DNA of 64,000 nucleotides from Methylobacterium sp. E-065. GTDB taxonomy: Bacteria; Pseudomonadota; Alphaproteobacteria; Rhizobiales; Beijerinckiaceae. Shown in pieces: positions 37,814-49,351 of the stretch; position 1 is the stretch's first letter, and every line of letters starts with the position of its first letter. Under the pieces are notes generated by a model. That model was given only the letters and a program-made list of their open reading frames with translations, was not told the DNA's origin and ran no database searches. The stretch spans positions 124,001 through 188,000 of the forward strand of contig NZ_JAKSYD010000112.1 in assembly GCF_022829605.1 (NCBI RefSeq), written 5' to 3'. The position numbers and the translations under genes were made by a program.

Positions 37814-38254
37814 TCACCAGGTGCCGGTGTTCTCCATGGAGGTCCAGGGCTCCTGCGGCTCCTTGGCGCCCCCCTTCTGGAGGATCTCGATCGAGATGCC
37901 GTCCGGCGACTTCACGAAGGCCATGTAGCCGTCGCGGGGCGGCCGGTTGATCGTCACGCCCTTGTCCCGAAGCTGGGCGCAGAAGGCGTAGATGTCATCA
38001 ACCTGATAGGCGAGGTGCCCGAAATTGCGGCCGCCCGAGTAGGTCTCCGGGTCCCAATTGTAGGTCAGTTCGACCAGCGGGGACTTCGTCTCCTTGGCCC
38101 GGGCGGCATCGCCGGGGGCCGCCAGGAAAACCAGGGTGAAGCGGCCCTTCTCGTTCTCGACGCGCCGGACCTCCTGCAGGCCGAACGTGTCGACGTAGAA
38201 GGCGAGCGCCCTGTCGAGATCGGCCACCCGGACCATGGTGTGCAGAAATTCCAT
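37814..38254 (-). CDS. gloA: Lactoylglutathione lyase (glyoxalase I)
   Basis: Cytosolic metalloenzyme that isomerises the methylglyoxal-glutathione adduct to S-lactoylglutathione. The 146 residues form two beta-alpha-beta-beta-beta modules with metal ligands H5 (FLHTMVRV), E62 (LVELTYNW), H80 (NFGHLAYQV) and E123 (GISIEIL). The ATG at 38254 gives the canonical N-terminus, though the frame is open upstream. It ends 8 bases before the -35 of the rnpB promoter. Confidence 0.94.
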   Translation of the reverse strand: MEFLHTMVRVADLDRALAFYVDTFGLQEVRRVENEKGRFTLVFLAAPGDAARAKETKSPLVELTYNWDPETYSGGRNFGHLAYQVDDIYAFCAQLRDKGVTINRPPRDGYMAFVKSPDGISIEILQKGGAKEPQEPWTSMENTGTW

Positions 38255-38479
38255 CGCGGGAGATCCCTCTGTTGCGGCGAGGGCCATCACGACGCCCTCA
38301 GGAAGACCGACATGGCCTGCTCGGCCGCGGTTCGTCGCACTTCTAGCTAGAGCGCGCCCCGGACCGCGGGTAGACCGGATGCGGCTTGGGCCCGGAGCAC
38401 ACGGCCGGCGCGGCCGCGTTGCACCGGGCGCGCCGAGCGACCAGAAGGGACCGCAGCAAACACCCGAAGTGAGGGCCGC

Positions 38480-41101
38480 ATGCGCACCGAGACGCCGCCG
38501 CTGATCCGCTTGGAGGAGTACCGTCCGAGCGACTACCTGATCGATCGCGTCGATCTCGACATTCGCCTCGATCCGCACGCCACCCGGATCGACGCAACCC
38601 TGGCGCTGCGCCCGAACCCGGCCGGCATCCCGGATGCGCCCCTGAACCTCGACGGCGATGACCTGCATTTGGTGTCGGTGGCCCTCGACGGCGCTGCGCT
38701 CGCATCGGACGCCTACACGGCGTCCCCGGCGGGCCTGAGCCTGCTCGCCCCGCCCCGAAAACCCTTCACCCTGCGGCTCGTCACCGAAGTCGATCCCACC
38801 GGCAACACCAAGCTGATGGGGCTCTACCGCTCAAGCGGGGTCTACTGCACCCAATGCGAGGCCGATGGCTTCCGCCGCATCACCTACTTCCTCGACCGCC
38901 CCGACGTCATGGCTGTCTACACCACCCGGATCGAGGCCGACCGAAACGAGGCGCCGGTTCTGCTGGGCAATGGCAACCTCGTCGAATCGGGCGCGGTCGG
39001 CACCGACCGGCACTTCGCGGTCTGGCACGATCCGCATCCGAAACCCGCCTACCTGTTCGCCCTCGTCGGCGGCCGGCTGGGGAAGGTCGAGACCCGCTTC
39101 ACCACCATGGAGGGGCGTCCCGTGACCTGCGCGGTCTATGTCGAGCCCGGCAAGGAGCCCCGGGCGGACTACGCCCTCGACGCCGTGATCCGCTCCATGG
39201 CCTGGGACGAGACGGCGTTCGGCCGACCCTACGACCTCGACGCGTTCAACGTCGTGGCCGTCTCGGACTTCAACATGGGCGCCATGGAGAACAAGGGGCT
39301 CAACATCTTCAACGACAAATACGTGCTGGCGAGCCCCGAGACGGCGACCGACGGCGACTACGCGGCGATCGAGGCGATCATCGCCCACGAGTACTTTCAC
39401 AACTGGTCGGGCAACCGCGTCACCTGCCGCGACTGGTTCCAGCTGTGCCTGAAGGAGGGCCTGACGGTCTTCCGCGATCAGGAATTCTCCTCCGACATGC
39501 GCTCCCGGCCGGTGCACCGGATCGCCGAGGTGCGTGGCCTCCGGGCGCGCCAATTCCCCGAGGATGCCGGGCCGCTGCGCCATCCGGTCCGGCCCCGGGC
39601 CTATGCGGAGATCAACAACTTCTACACGGCGACCGTCTACGATAAAGGCGCCGAGATCGTCCGGATGCTGCGCACCCTGATCGGCACGCAGGCGTTCCGA
39701 ACCGGCATGGACCGGTACTTCGCTGACAATGACGGGAGCGCCGCCACCGTCGAGGATTTTCTCTCGGCCTTCGCAACCGTCACCGGGCGCAATTTCACGG
39801 CCTTCGCCCGCTGGTACGAGCGCCCCGGCACGCCGCGCTTGTCGATCTCCGGCCACTACGATCCGCAAGGCGCCCGCTACACCCTGCGGCTCGCACAGAG
39901 CCTGCCCGATGCCGACGGGCAAGAGGGGCCGCCGCTGGTGATCCCGGTCGCCCTCGGCCTCGTCGGCGCGTCGGGACCGCTGACCGATGCGACCTGCGCC
40001 CAGGTGCGGGACGGCGTGTTCGTCCTCGACCGTCCGGAGGCCGAGATCGTCTTCGAGGGCGTCACCGAGGAGCCGGTGCCGTCCGTGCTGCGGGACTTCT
40101 CGGCGCCGGTCCGCCTCGACCTCGCGTTGACCGATGCACAACGCATGCGCCTGCTGGCGCATGACAGCGACCCGTTCAACCGCTGGCAGGCCGCGCAGGA
40201 CGTCGCCCTGCGGCTGATCCTCGAACCCGATGCCGGCCGCATGGAGGCCTTCGCAGAGGCGCTCGGCCGTTTCCTCGACGGCGAGGCGCTCGCCGATCCG
40301 GCCTTCGCGGCCCTGGTGCTGGCGCTGCCGAGCGAGGGCGAAGCCGCCGACGCCCTGCCGGCCGACGTCGATCCAGATGCGATTCATCGGGCGCGCTTCG
40401 AGCTGCGGTCCTATCTCGGCCAGACGCTAAGGCCGCGCTTCGAGCGGATCGACGCTGCCCTCGCGCCGGTTGCCGGGGCGCCCTACAGCCCCGACGCGGC
40501 CTCGGCGGGACGCCGATCGCTCCGCAACGCCGCCCTCGACCTGATCGCGGCGGGTGACCCCGAAGCCGGCGCGCGACGGGCCGCCGAGCGGTTGGCGGAC
40601 GCCACCAACATGACCGATCGCCTCGCCGCCCTGGCCACGCTGGCACTGATCCCGGGCGAGGCCCGCGAGGCGGCGCTCGCGGACTTCGCCGCGCGCTATG
40701 CCGACGAACCCCTCGTCCTCGACAAGTGGTTCGCCATCCAGGCCCAGATCCCCGAAGCCGGGACATTGGAGCGAATCAGCCGGCTGCAGGGCCATCCTGC
40801 CTTCACGCTCACCAACCCGAATCGGGTGCGCGCCCTGATCGGCAGCTTCGCGTTCGGCAACCCGACTCAGTTCGCGAGGGCCGACGGCGCCGGTTTTTCG
40901 TGCGTGGTCAAGACAGTTGCGGCGCTCGACTCGACCAATCCGCAGGTTGCAGCGCGCATGCTGACGGCCTTCGGATCCTGGCGTCGGCTGGAAAAATCGC
41001 GGGCGGCCAAAGCCGCCGAAATGCTCAACGGGATCAAGGCGATCCCGGGCCTCTCCCGGGACTCCGCCGACATTCTCGCGCGTACCCTGGGAGGCGGCTA
41101 A
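38480..41101 (+). CDS. pepN: Aminopeptidase N (M1 family)
   Basis: Cytosolic zinc aminopeptidase of broad specificity. The 873 residues match the length of E. coli PepN. The exopeptidase motif GAMEN is at 267-271, and the zinc site is HEYFH at 303-307 with the third ligand E326 (LCLKEGLTVF), giving HExxH-x18-E. The N-terminal beta-saddle (TPPLIRLEEYRPSDYLIDRV) and the long helical C-terminal domain (ending LSRDSADILARTLGGG) are present. It is divergent from gloA over 225 bases in which I see no clear signal. Confidence 0.97.
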   Translation: MRTETPPLIRLEEYRPSDYLIDRVDLDIRLDPHATRIDATLALRPNPAGIPDAPLNLDGDDLHLVSVALDGAALASDAYTASPAGLSLLAPPRKPFTLRLVTEVDPTGNTKLMGLYRSSGVYCTQCEADGFRRITYFLDRPDVMAVYTTRIEADRNEAPVLLGNGNLVESGAVGTDRHFAVWHDPHPKPAYLFALVGGRLGKVETRFTTMEGRPVTCAVYVEPGKEPRADYALDAVIRSMAWDETAFGRPYDLDAFNVVAVSDFNMGAMENKGLNIFNDKYVLASPETATDGDYAAIEAIIAHEYFHNWSGNRVTCRDWFQLCLKEGLTVFRDQEFSSDMRSRPVHRIAEVRGLRARQFPEDAGPLRHPVRPRAYAEINNFYTATVYDKGAEIVRMLRTLIGTQAFRTGMDRYFADNDGSAATVEDFLSAFATVTGRNFTAFARWYERPGTPRLSISGHYDPQGARYTLRLAQSLPDADGQEGPPLVIPVALGLVGASGPLTDATCAQVRDGVFVLDRPEAEIVFEGVTEEPVPSVLRDFSAPVRLDLALTDAQRMRLLAHDSDPFNRWQAAQDVALRLILEPDAGRMEAFAEALGRFLDGEALADPAFAALVLALPSEGEAADALPADVDPDAIHRARFELRSYLGQTLRPRFERIDAALAPVAGAPYSPDAASAGRRSLRNAALDLIAAGDPEAGARRAAERLADATNMTDRLAALATLALIPGEAREAALADFAARYADEPLVLDKWFAIQAQIPEAGTLERISRLQGHPAFTLTNPNRVRALIGSFAFGNPTQFARADGAGFSCVVKTVAALDSTNPQVAARMLTAFGSWRRLEKSRAAKAAEMLNGIKAIPGLSRDSADILARTLGGG

Positions 41102-41277
41102 GCACTTGCATTTACGATATAAATTGATTCTTCGGCACCGTTGCAACAAGCGCTCGGCGTCAAGCCCGTATGGTAAAAAAGCCGTGGACAAACCGCCCCG
41201 CGGGGTGATTGTATTCACACAGATTCGGGGGGCCGAGCGCTCCGCCCAGTCGCAGTTTCCACGGGCGAGGTTCGGCC

Positions 41278-43620
<2,343 letters not shown>

Positions 43621-43650
43621 CGAACTCCCCGCCGGCCCGGACATCGCGCG

Positions 43651-43905
43651 TCAGCGCCGCGGATCGAGGCCACCGAGCCGGGCCATGCGGCCCTGTTCCG
43701 CATGCCAGCGTGCATCCGCCACGGCCCGCGCGAGGCTCCGGATGCGCCAGCGGCGGTAGAGGACGAGGATCGGGTTGCCGCGCAGCCTGGCTTGATGGCG
43801 CTGGAGGCGCCGGATCAGGTCTGGCAACTGGGCCGAGGCCGCATCGCCGGTGGCGATCTCGATCGCGCGCAGTTCGGCCCGGAGCCCCGCCTTCCAGTCT
43901 TCCAT
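43651..43905 (-). CDS. Small basic hypothetical protein
   Basis: 84 residues from an ATG with GGAGG 9 bases upstream. It is helical and arginine-rich (LPDLIRRLQRHQARLRGNP; LYRRWRIRSLARAVADARW), with no signal peptide. It converges on the kinase gene and is divergent from the small secreted protein gene. The family is not recognised. Confidence 0.5.
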   Translation of the reverse strand: MEDWKAGLRAELRAIEIATGDAASAQLPDLIRRLQRHQARLRGNPILVLYRRWRIRSLARAVADARWHAEQGRMARLGGLDPRR

Positions 43906-44082
43906 CTTGCCCGAGCCTCCGCGCTGAAACCGCCGGCGGGCTCGCCCACGCGGTGAAGCCATCCGGGTCACGAAAACCGTCGGGGCCGCGGCATGACTGC
44001 ACGCCCTGCAAACCCGCGCCATAGGGATGGGTTTACGCCTCAGACGATCCGTTCGGCGGATCATGCACGGAAGATACGATCG

Positions 44083-44367
44083 ATGCGCTCCCGAACACGA
44101 TTGCGCGTCAGCGTCGCGACGCTGCTCGGCCTTTTCGCCGCGCCCGCGCTGGCGCAGAGCACCGGATACGTAACCGGTTTTCCCGGCAAGGATCCCGCGG
44201 GCGACGAGGAGATCGGCTGGGGCCCGGCTTACCGGCCGGAAACGAGCTTCGCGCAGCCCGGGACACCGCCGACGCCCGGCGAGATCGCCGGCCGGGCCTA
44301 TCGCGCCCGGACCGGCCACGGCGTCTACGATCGCGTCGAGGGCGACGGGTCTCTCCGCACGCGGTAG
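44083..44367 (+). CDS. Small secreted hypothetical protein
   Basis: 94 residues with a clear signal peptide (RLRVSVATLLGLFAAPALAQ, about 1-25). The mature part of about 69 residues is polar, rich in Gly, Pro and Tyr (YVTGFPGKDPAGDEEIGWGP), with no cysteine. It is likely periplasmic. The stop is 64 bases from the end of the convergent acyltransferase gene. The family is not recognised. Confidence 0.6.
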   Translation: MRSRTRLRVSVATLLGLFAAPALAQSTGYVTGFPGKDPAGDEEIGWGPAYRPETSFAQPGTPPTPGEIAGRAYRARTGHGVYDRVEGDGSLRTR

Positions 44368-44431
44368 GTTCGTGCCCGGTTGTGTCGCATCGTGCTCCGA
44401 ACGGCCGGAATCGCCTCTGCCGGACGGTACC

Positions 44432-45571
44432 CTACCGCCGCCGCAGAGCCCGCCTGGCGGCGGTCCGCGCCTCCCGCTCGAACCGGGCGAGCCGGAGACG
44501 GCGCTCCAGGGACAGCGCGTGGCCACCCGGCGGAAGCGCGATGATCTCCGCGATCGGAGTTCGATCCCGGTAGAGGCTCTCCAGGGCCGACCCGTCGAGG
44601 GTTGCGGAATCGAGGCGTTCGGCGAAGCCGGTCTCGTGGCAAGCGCGGACGATCTCGGCCTCCAGGAGCAATCCGGGGGCGTGGCTGCGAAGATCCTCGT
44701 CGTAAGCGGTCTTCAACAGTGTGGCGATGCCGCCGCCGACCAGCGCAAGGCTGACTGCGATGGGCCGGCCATCGAGGGTGAGGGCGTCCGCCCGGATGCC
44801 CACCGGTCCCGAACCGTCCGTGAACAGAGCATGGGCCAACCTGTCGGACTCGGGACGGCAGGCCATTGCGGTGCCGGCCTGCCCCTTCCAGCCGGCGCGT
44901 TCCAGGGTGAGGAACGACGAGACCAAGCGGGCAAGGTCCGCCCCCGACGTCGAGCTCTCGAACCCGACGGTGCCGGCCTCCGCCAGTCGGCGGGTTCGGC
45001 GGCGCAGATCCTTGAATCGCGACCGGTTCGGGTGACCGGCCAGGAAGGCGTCGTAGTCGGCGCGGCGGTCCATCACCGGCCGGTCGAAGGCTGCCACGGT
45101 GCCCAGGACCCAGCCGCGGGCCCGCATGGCCGCCAGCATGTCCGGCACCGCACCCTCCTGGGTCGGCAGGAGCGGCCAGCGCCAGGCGCCACCGCCGGAC
45201 GCCGCTTCGAGGCCGGCGACGAGGTCGTGCGCGTACGCGGCGCGCTCCGGCCCCTCGGCGATCAGGGGCGCCGTGGCGGTCACGAAGGGCGAGAGGAACG
45301 GCCGCATCACCCGGCCGCCAAGGGCGGAGACGTCGCGGGTCGGCGCGCAGGGCAGGAGCGCGACCAGCCGTTCCCCGCGCCTGACGGCGACGAAGCGCAG
45401 GCCGGCCGGCAGCAACCCGGCGGCTTCGTGCGCCGCCAGGACAGGCCGTGAAAAGTGCGGGTGCGGCTGGGCAGCGGTCGCGAACAGCCCGTCCCAGCTT
45501 TCTGCCTCCGGCGCCGCGGCGTCGGTGATCGATTGTTCGGACCGGCGGACGGCCAGAGTGGCGCGATTCAT
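44432..45571 (-). CDS. BioF2/CelD-type GNAT acyltransferase
   Basis: 379-residue cytosolic protein of the GNAT superfamily with two tandem GNAT-like halves. The C-terminal half shows the typical pattern of this group: RSRFKDLRRRTRRLAEAG, SFLTLERAGWKGQAGTAM, LTLDGRPIAVSLALVGGG, KTAYDEDLRSHAPGLLLEAE. Members are found in exopolysaccharide and cellulose gene clusters and are thought to acylate a glycan precursor; the substrate here is unknown. The start overlaps the flippase stop by 4 bases, so both are co-translated. It is the last gene of the four-gene operon. Confidence 0.8.
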   Translation of the reverse strand: MNRATLAVRRSEQSITDAAAPEAESWDGLFATAAQPHPHFSRPVLAAHEAAGLLPAGLRFVAVRRGERLVALLPCAPTRDVSALGGRVMRPFLSPFVTATAPLIAEGPERAAYAHDLVAGLEAASGGGAWRWPLLPTQEGAVPDMLAAMRARGWVLGTVAAFDRPVMDRRADYDAFLAGHPNRSRFKDLRRRTRRLAEAGTVGFESSTSGADLARLVSSFLTLERAGWKGQAGTAMACRPESDRLAHALFTDGSGPVGIRADALTLDGRPIAVSLALVGGGIATLLKTAYDEDLRSHAPGLLLEAEIVRACHETGFAERLDSATLDGSALESLYRDRTPIAEIIALPPGGHALSLERRLRLARFEREARTAARRALRRR

Positions 45572-46908
45572 CGGACGGCTCCCGCGGACCAGATTGGTGT
45601 CGGCAGCCCGTGGATCCGCCCAGCGGCGTGGGCGAGGAAGCCGGCCCGCGCTACGGTGGCGACCGCCACCGACACGGCCGCGCCGAGCGCCCCCAGGGCT
45701 GGGACCAGGGCGAGACACAGGCCGGCGGCGGCGATAAGCGCACCGGCGGTTATCGCGGCACAGCGCCGCTCACCGCCCAGCATGGTGAGAAGATCCTCGC
45801 CCGGCCCGAACAGACTTGCGGCGACGCTTCCGGCCACGAGCACGCACAGGATCGGGATGCTGTCGTTGAGCCCCGCACCGAACATCGCCAGGAGCAACGG
45901 AGAGGCGGCCAGGATCGCGCCGCCGACTGCGACCGTCGCGGCCGCGGTCAGGTGGGCTTGGCGCCGGACGAGTTCGGCCAGGAGGAAGCGGTTCTCCACC
46001 GCGTGGGCGGCGCTGTAGCGCTGCAGGGTCGCGGCACTGACGGCGAAATGCACGAAGACCACGAATTGCTGGATCCGGGTCGCGGCGAAATAGACCCCTA
46101 CCTCGGCCGGGCTCACAAGCGCGCCCAGCACGATGACATCGACGAAGGTAAAGCCGGCATTGGCGAGATCGATCGCGGCGATCGGCAGGCTCGTGCCGAG
46201 CCAGGTCCGCCAGTGGTAGCGGTTCGGCCCGTCTGCCAGCTCCCGGCGCAGCCGGGTGATGAGCAGGGTCGCCTGAAGGGCCGTCGCGACGGCGGCGGCC
46301 ACCAGCATGCAGCCCATGGCGACCTCGGCGCGCGGCGGGGCGCCGAGCAGGACCGCCGCGATCATGCAGGCCATCATCAGGGTCTGACGCAGGAGGTAGG
46401 GCGGCGCGATGGCGAGCCCGATCCAGTTCTGGCTGCGGGCCACGCCCTCCAGATAATCCTGGAGCGCGAAGAGCGGCATCACGCAGAGGGCGACTGCGAT
46501 CGGAGCCCTGTAGGCCGGCGCGAACAGCTCCGGCTCGAGGACCAGCAGCGCCGCGCCGAGGCCCGCGACCGAGAGCGCTGCCCCCCCGGTCATGAACGCG
46601 CCGGCGCGGATGTAGCCGCGGGCGAGGTCGAGATCGCCCTGGACCTGGTTGGCGGGCACGAACCGGCAGGCGCCCTGCGACAGACCGAGCGTCAGCGTAT
46701 GGCCGAGCATCGCGGTCCAGACCCAGACGGAGGCGAAGATGCCGTAGGCGTCCCAGCCCATCAGCCGCGCCGCCAGGACTTGAGCGCCGTACGCGAAACC
46801 GGCCGAGCCCACGCGGATCGCGAAGACCGTCAGCGCCACACGCTGCGGGCCGCCGCCGAGGGCGCGCAAACGCCGGAACGTACGGATCGGGAGAGCCGTG
46901 GCTGACAC
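45568..46908 (-). CDS. Polysaccharide-type flippase (MOP superfamily)
   Basis: 446 residues with 12-14 predicted membrane helices. Its arrangement fits the Wzx-like lipopolysaccharide/polysaccharide exporters, which flip lipid-linked sugar units across the inner membrane. Typical segments are VGSAGFAYGAQVLAARLMGW at the N-terminus and VGVYFAATRIQQFVVFVHFA in the middle. It lies 55 bases after the SGNH gene and overlaps the acyltransferase gene by 4. The transported glycan cannot be told from the sequence. Confidence 0.82.
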   Translation of the reverse strand: MSATALPIRTFRRLRALGGGPQRVALTVFAIRVGSAGFAYGAQVLAARLMGWDAYGIFASVWVWTAMLGHTLTLGLSQGACRFVPANQVQGDLDLARGYIRAGAFMTGGAALSVAGLGAALLVLEPELFAPAYRAPIAVALCVMPLFALQDYLEGVARSQNWIGLAIAPPYLLRQTLMMACMIAAVLLGAPPRAEVAMGCMLVAAAVATALQATLLITRLRRELADGPNRYHWRTWLGTSLPIAAIDLANAGFTFVDVIVLGALVSPAEVGVYFAATRIQQFVVFVHFAVSAATLQRYSAAHAVENRFLLAELVRRQAHLTAAATVAVGGAILAASPLLLAMFGAGLNDSIPILCVLVAGSVAASLFGPGEDLLTMLGGERRCAAITAGALIAAAGLCLALVPALGALGAAVSVAVATVARAGFLAHAAGRIHGLPTPIWSAGAVR

Positions 46909-46963
46909 TGCGCGTTCCAGGCCGAACTCAGGTTGACGGGACGCCGACCTGCGGTTGTCCGGT

Positions 46964-47812
46964 CTAACCCGGTGCGCGTTGCGCCCCGGTTAAGGGCGGC
47001 GTGGCTGGTGCGGCCTTCGGCTCTAAAGGCGTTTCGGTCTTCGCGAGCGACGTCACGATCGTGAGCGCCACGTGCTCGGCCATGCAGCGCAGGCCGAGAT
47101 CGTTGAGCCGGAACTGACGCCCCAGGAAGTGCCCCTCCCCCCTGTCGATGCGGCTCGACAGGTAGTGCAGCGCCTCGTAGCGCCGCACCAGCGGGACCTG
47201 CTGCTGCGTCGCCACGGTCCGCACGGCTTCGACGATCCGGTTGTAATCGGCATCCGCAGCCATGCTGGCGGTATAGATCGGGTCGACCAGAACCACGTCG
47301 ATCCCGTGGGACCGGATCCAGGTCACCGCTTCGGCGAGCGCGGACTCGAAGGCCTCGGCATCCACCCGGGCGATGGCGTCATGGGTGCCGACCTGCCAGA
47401 CGACCAGATCGGGTTCGGCCTCCACCACCATGGTCCGCAGGCGCTCGGCAGCGCCGGACGCGATCTCGCCCGGAAGGCCGCGGTGGTCGATCACCACATC
47501 GACTTTCGGCAGGGCCCGTTCCAGGGCCGCCTCCAGCTTGGCCGGATAGGAGGCGGATGCGCCTGGTGCCGCAGAGCCACCGATCGCCAGCAGTTTGATC
47601 GGCCGCTTCTCGGCGAGCGCCGCCTGGACGGCGCCCAGCTTGGCAGCCGTATAGAGCTGCGCACCCGGCACCCGGCATTCGAGCGATAAGCTCGGCTCGC
47701 TAGCACTCGGGTCCGCCATCTGTTCGGCACGGGGTGGCGATGCCGAGGCGGCCAGCATTACGGCTGCCAGGATCGCGGCCTGTCGGGACGGCCGTGGTCG
47801 GACCGTACTCAC
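46964..47812 (-). CDS. Secreted SGNH/GDSL-type hydrolase
   Basis: 282 residues from a GTG that overlaps the opgC stop as GTGA. A signal peptide is visible (about 1-30). The SGNH blocks are: block I KLLAIGGSAAPGAS (GGS in place of GDS), block II around HRGLPGEIA, block III VVWQVGTHD (GTHD in place of GxND) and a C-terminal FRLNDLGLRCMAEHVA with histidine. Such proteins esterify or de-esterify periplasmic glycans, for example as O-acetyl transferases paired with a membrane acyltransferase. The OpgC neighbour supports that kind of job. The blocks are degenerate, so activity is uncertain. Confidence 0.72.
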   Translation of the reverse strand: MSTVRPRPSRQAAILAAVMLAASASPPRAEQMADPSASEPSLSLECRVPGAQLYTAAKLGAVQAALAEKRPIKLLAIGGSAAPGASASYPAKLEAALERALPKVDVVIDHRGLPGEIASGAAERLRTMVVEAEPDLVVWQVGTHDAIARVDAEAFESALAEAVTWIRSHGIDVVLVDPIYTASMAADADYNRIVEAVRTVATQQQVPLVRRYEALHYLSSRIDRGEGHFLGRQFRLNDLGLRCMAEHVALTIVTSLAKTETPLEPKAAPATPPLTGAQRAPG

Positions 47813-48906
47813 GGCCGCAGCCTCGGAGCCTTGCTGCGGGTACGCCACTCGACGAACCATGCGGTCAATCCCAGCCCGATCAGGCCCGAGCCAGCGACCA
47901 GCATATCAATCAGCAGGCCGCCGCCGGTCTGGAAACGCACCAGCTGCCCGATCAGGCTCAGGATCGAGCCCATCGAGAAGACAGCCAGGGAGTTCCGGCC
48001 CAGCTGGGTCAGGTAGCCGACGATGCGGCCGATTCGGGGGGCGAGCAATGCGTAAACGGGGGCAAACGCCAACAATACCCCTAGAAAGTGTACAAGACGC
48101 GCCGGCGTGAGATAGGTCTTCTCGAACGTGAACAGCAGACGCGGCTCCGGAACCAGCATCGGATCCGGCCGGATCTCGGTTACTGCGAGCACGATCCCGG
48201 CCAGTACGATGACGATGCCGGCGGGAAACAGCCGGCGCGCCCACCGGCGCACGAAGTCGGACCGGGCATTCCATCGCTGCAGCAGGAAGCCCAGAACCAG
48301 AAGCACTTGCCAACAGAACGGATCGAAATACCAATCCCCCTCCCCGGGCCAGGACGGCAGGTTCCATTCGAACACAAGGCTCGCGAGGTAGATGCCTCCG
48401 GACAGGACTAGGGTCCCCACGAGGCTGTAGCGGCCGACCAGCACGAAGAGCGGCGCGACCCCGATCAGCAGCACGTAGAGCGGCAGGATGTTGAAGTAGC
48501 CGAGCTGGTAGGTCAGCAGCACCATCCCGCAGACCGATTGGATCGGGTCGGCGAAGAAGCCGCCGGCATTGTGCCATTCGAGGATCAGCGGATTGTCGAG
48601 CAGCAGCGCCGCACCCGCGATGATGGCCAGGGCCATCAGCATCACGGTGAGCTGCGCCCGGTAAACCTCGACGGTCCGGTTCAGCAGCCGCACCACACTC
48701 TTGCCCGCGGGCTCAGGGACCCCGTCGCGGCCGCGGGTCGCGATGCCGATCGACCACCCGGCCAGGAAGACGAACAGCTCGGCGGCGTCCGAGATGCCGT
48801 ATTGCGAGAAGGTGTAGCGCTCGAAGGTGTTGCCGGGAATGTGATTGATGAAGATCGTTACCAGGGCGAAGCCGCGCCAGAAGTCGATCGCGTTGGGGTC
48901 CCGCAT
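47809..48906 (-). CDS. opgC: OpgC-family membrane acyltransferase
   Basis: 365 residues with about ten membrane helices. The N-terminal RDPNAIDFWRGFALVTIFIN and HIPGNTFERYTFSQYGISDA and ELFVFLAGWSIG are the signature of OpgC proteins, related to acyltransferase-3. E. coli OpgC succinylates osmoregulated periplasmic glucans. Here no opgGH genes are near, so the acceptor may be another glycan. It is the first gene of the minus-strand operon; the 170 bases upstream contain no obvious promoter. Confidence 0.85.
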   Translation of the reverse strand: MRDPNAIDFWRGFALVTIFINHIPGNTFERYTFSQYGISDAAELFVFLAGWSIGIATRGRDGVPEPAGKSVVRLLNRTVEVYRAQLTVMLMALAIIAGAALLLDNPLILEWHNAGGFFADPIQSVCGMVLLTYQLGYFNILPLYVLLIGVAPLFVLVGRYSLVGTLVLSGGIYLASLVFEWNLPSWPGEGDWYFDPFCWQVLLVLGFLLQRWNARSDFVRRWARRLFPAGIVIVLAGIVLAVTEIRPDPMLVPEPRLLFTFEKTYLTPARLVHFLGVLLAFAPVYALLAPRIGRIVGYLTQLGRNSLAVFSMGSILSLIGQLVRFQTGGGLLIDMLVAGSGLIGLGLTAWFVEWRTRSKAPRLRP

Positions 48907-49076
48907 CGTCGCGGCGGCTCCGAATTTCGATGCGTCCGCGGGGTTGGCGGCTAGCGGCGGCCCCTGATACGGCGCCGCGTCGGGTCTGCAAAGGCGAACA
49001 AAGGGGGGGATCGCACCCGCGCGTCGAACCGGAACGTCACAGCCGCGTTACGTCCCGGCACGGAGCCCTACGACCG

Positions 49077-49343
49077 ATGACCCGCCCGATCACCATCCCC
49101 AGCCTCACCATCCTCCTGGCCATCCTGGCGGCGGACGCCGCCCTTGCGCAGGCTCAGACCGGAACGGGTGGCGGGCCGACCTCGACGGTGACGGCACCCA
49201 ACGCCTCGTCGGTGGGGCGGGTCATGCCGCCGAGCCGCGGCGCGGGCGCGGCGACCGCCGACGACAGGCGCGAGCGCACGCCGCGCGAGGCGGAGAACGA
49301 CAAGGTGATGCGCGGGATCTGCATCGGTTGCGCCCCGCGCTAG
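49077..49343 (+). CDS. Small secreted protein with C-terminal CxxC
   Basis: 88 residues with a signal peptide (about 1-26, ending AALAQA). The mature part is disordered and rich in Gly, Thr and Pro, then charged (DDRRERTPREAENDKVMRG), and ends ICIGCAPR with a CIGC pair. It is divergent from opgC and converges on rfbA with 8 bases between stops. The family is not recognised. Confidence 0.55.
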   Translation: MTRPITIPSLTILLAILAADAALAQAQTGTGGGPTSTVTAPNASSVGRVMPPSRGAGAATADDRRERTPREAENDKVMRGICIGCAPR

Positions 49344-49351
49344 CGCGCGGT

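Noticed and set aside
41190..41220. Hairpin around CCCCGCGGGG after pepN as a terminator
   Set aside because: The stem is short and self-complementary, lies about 100 bases after the stop, and no T-run follows; too weak to call.
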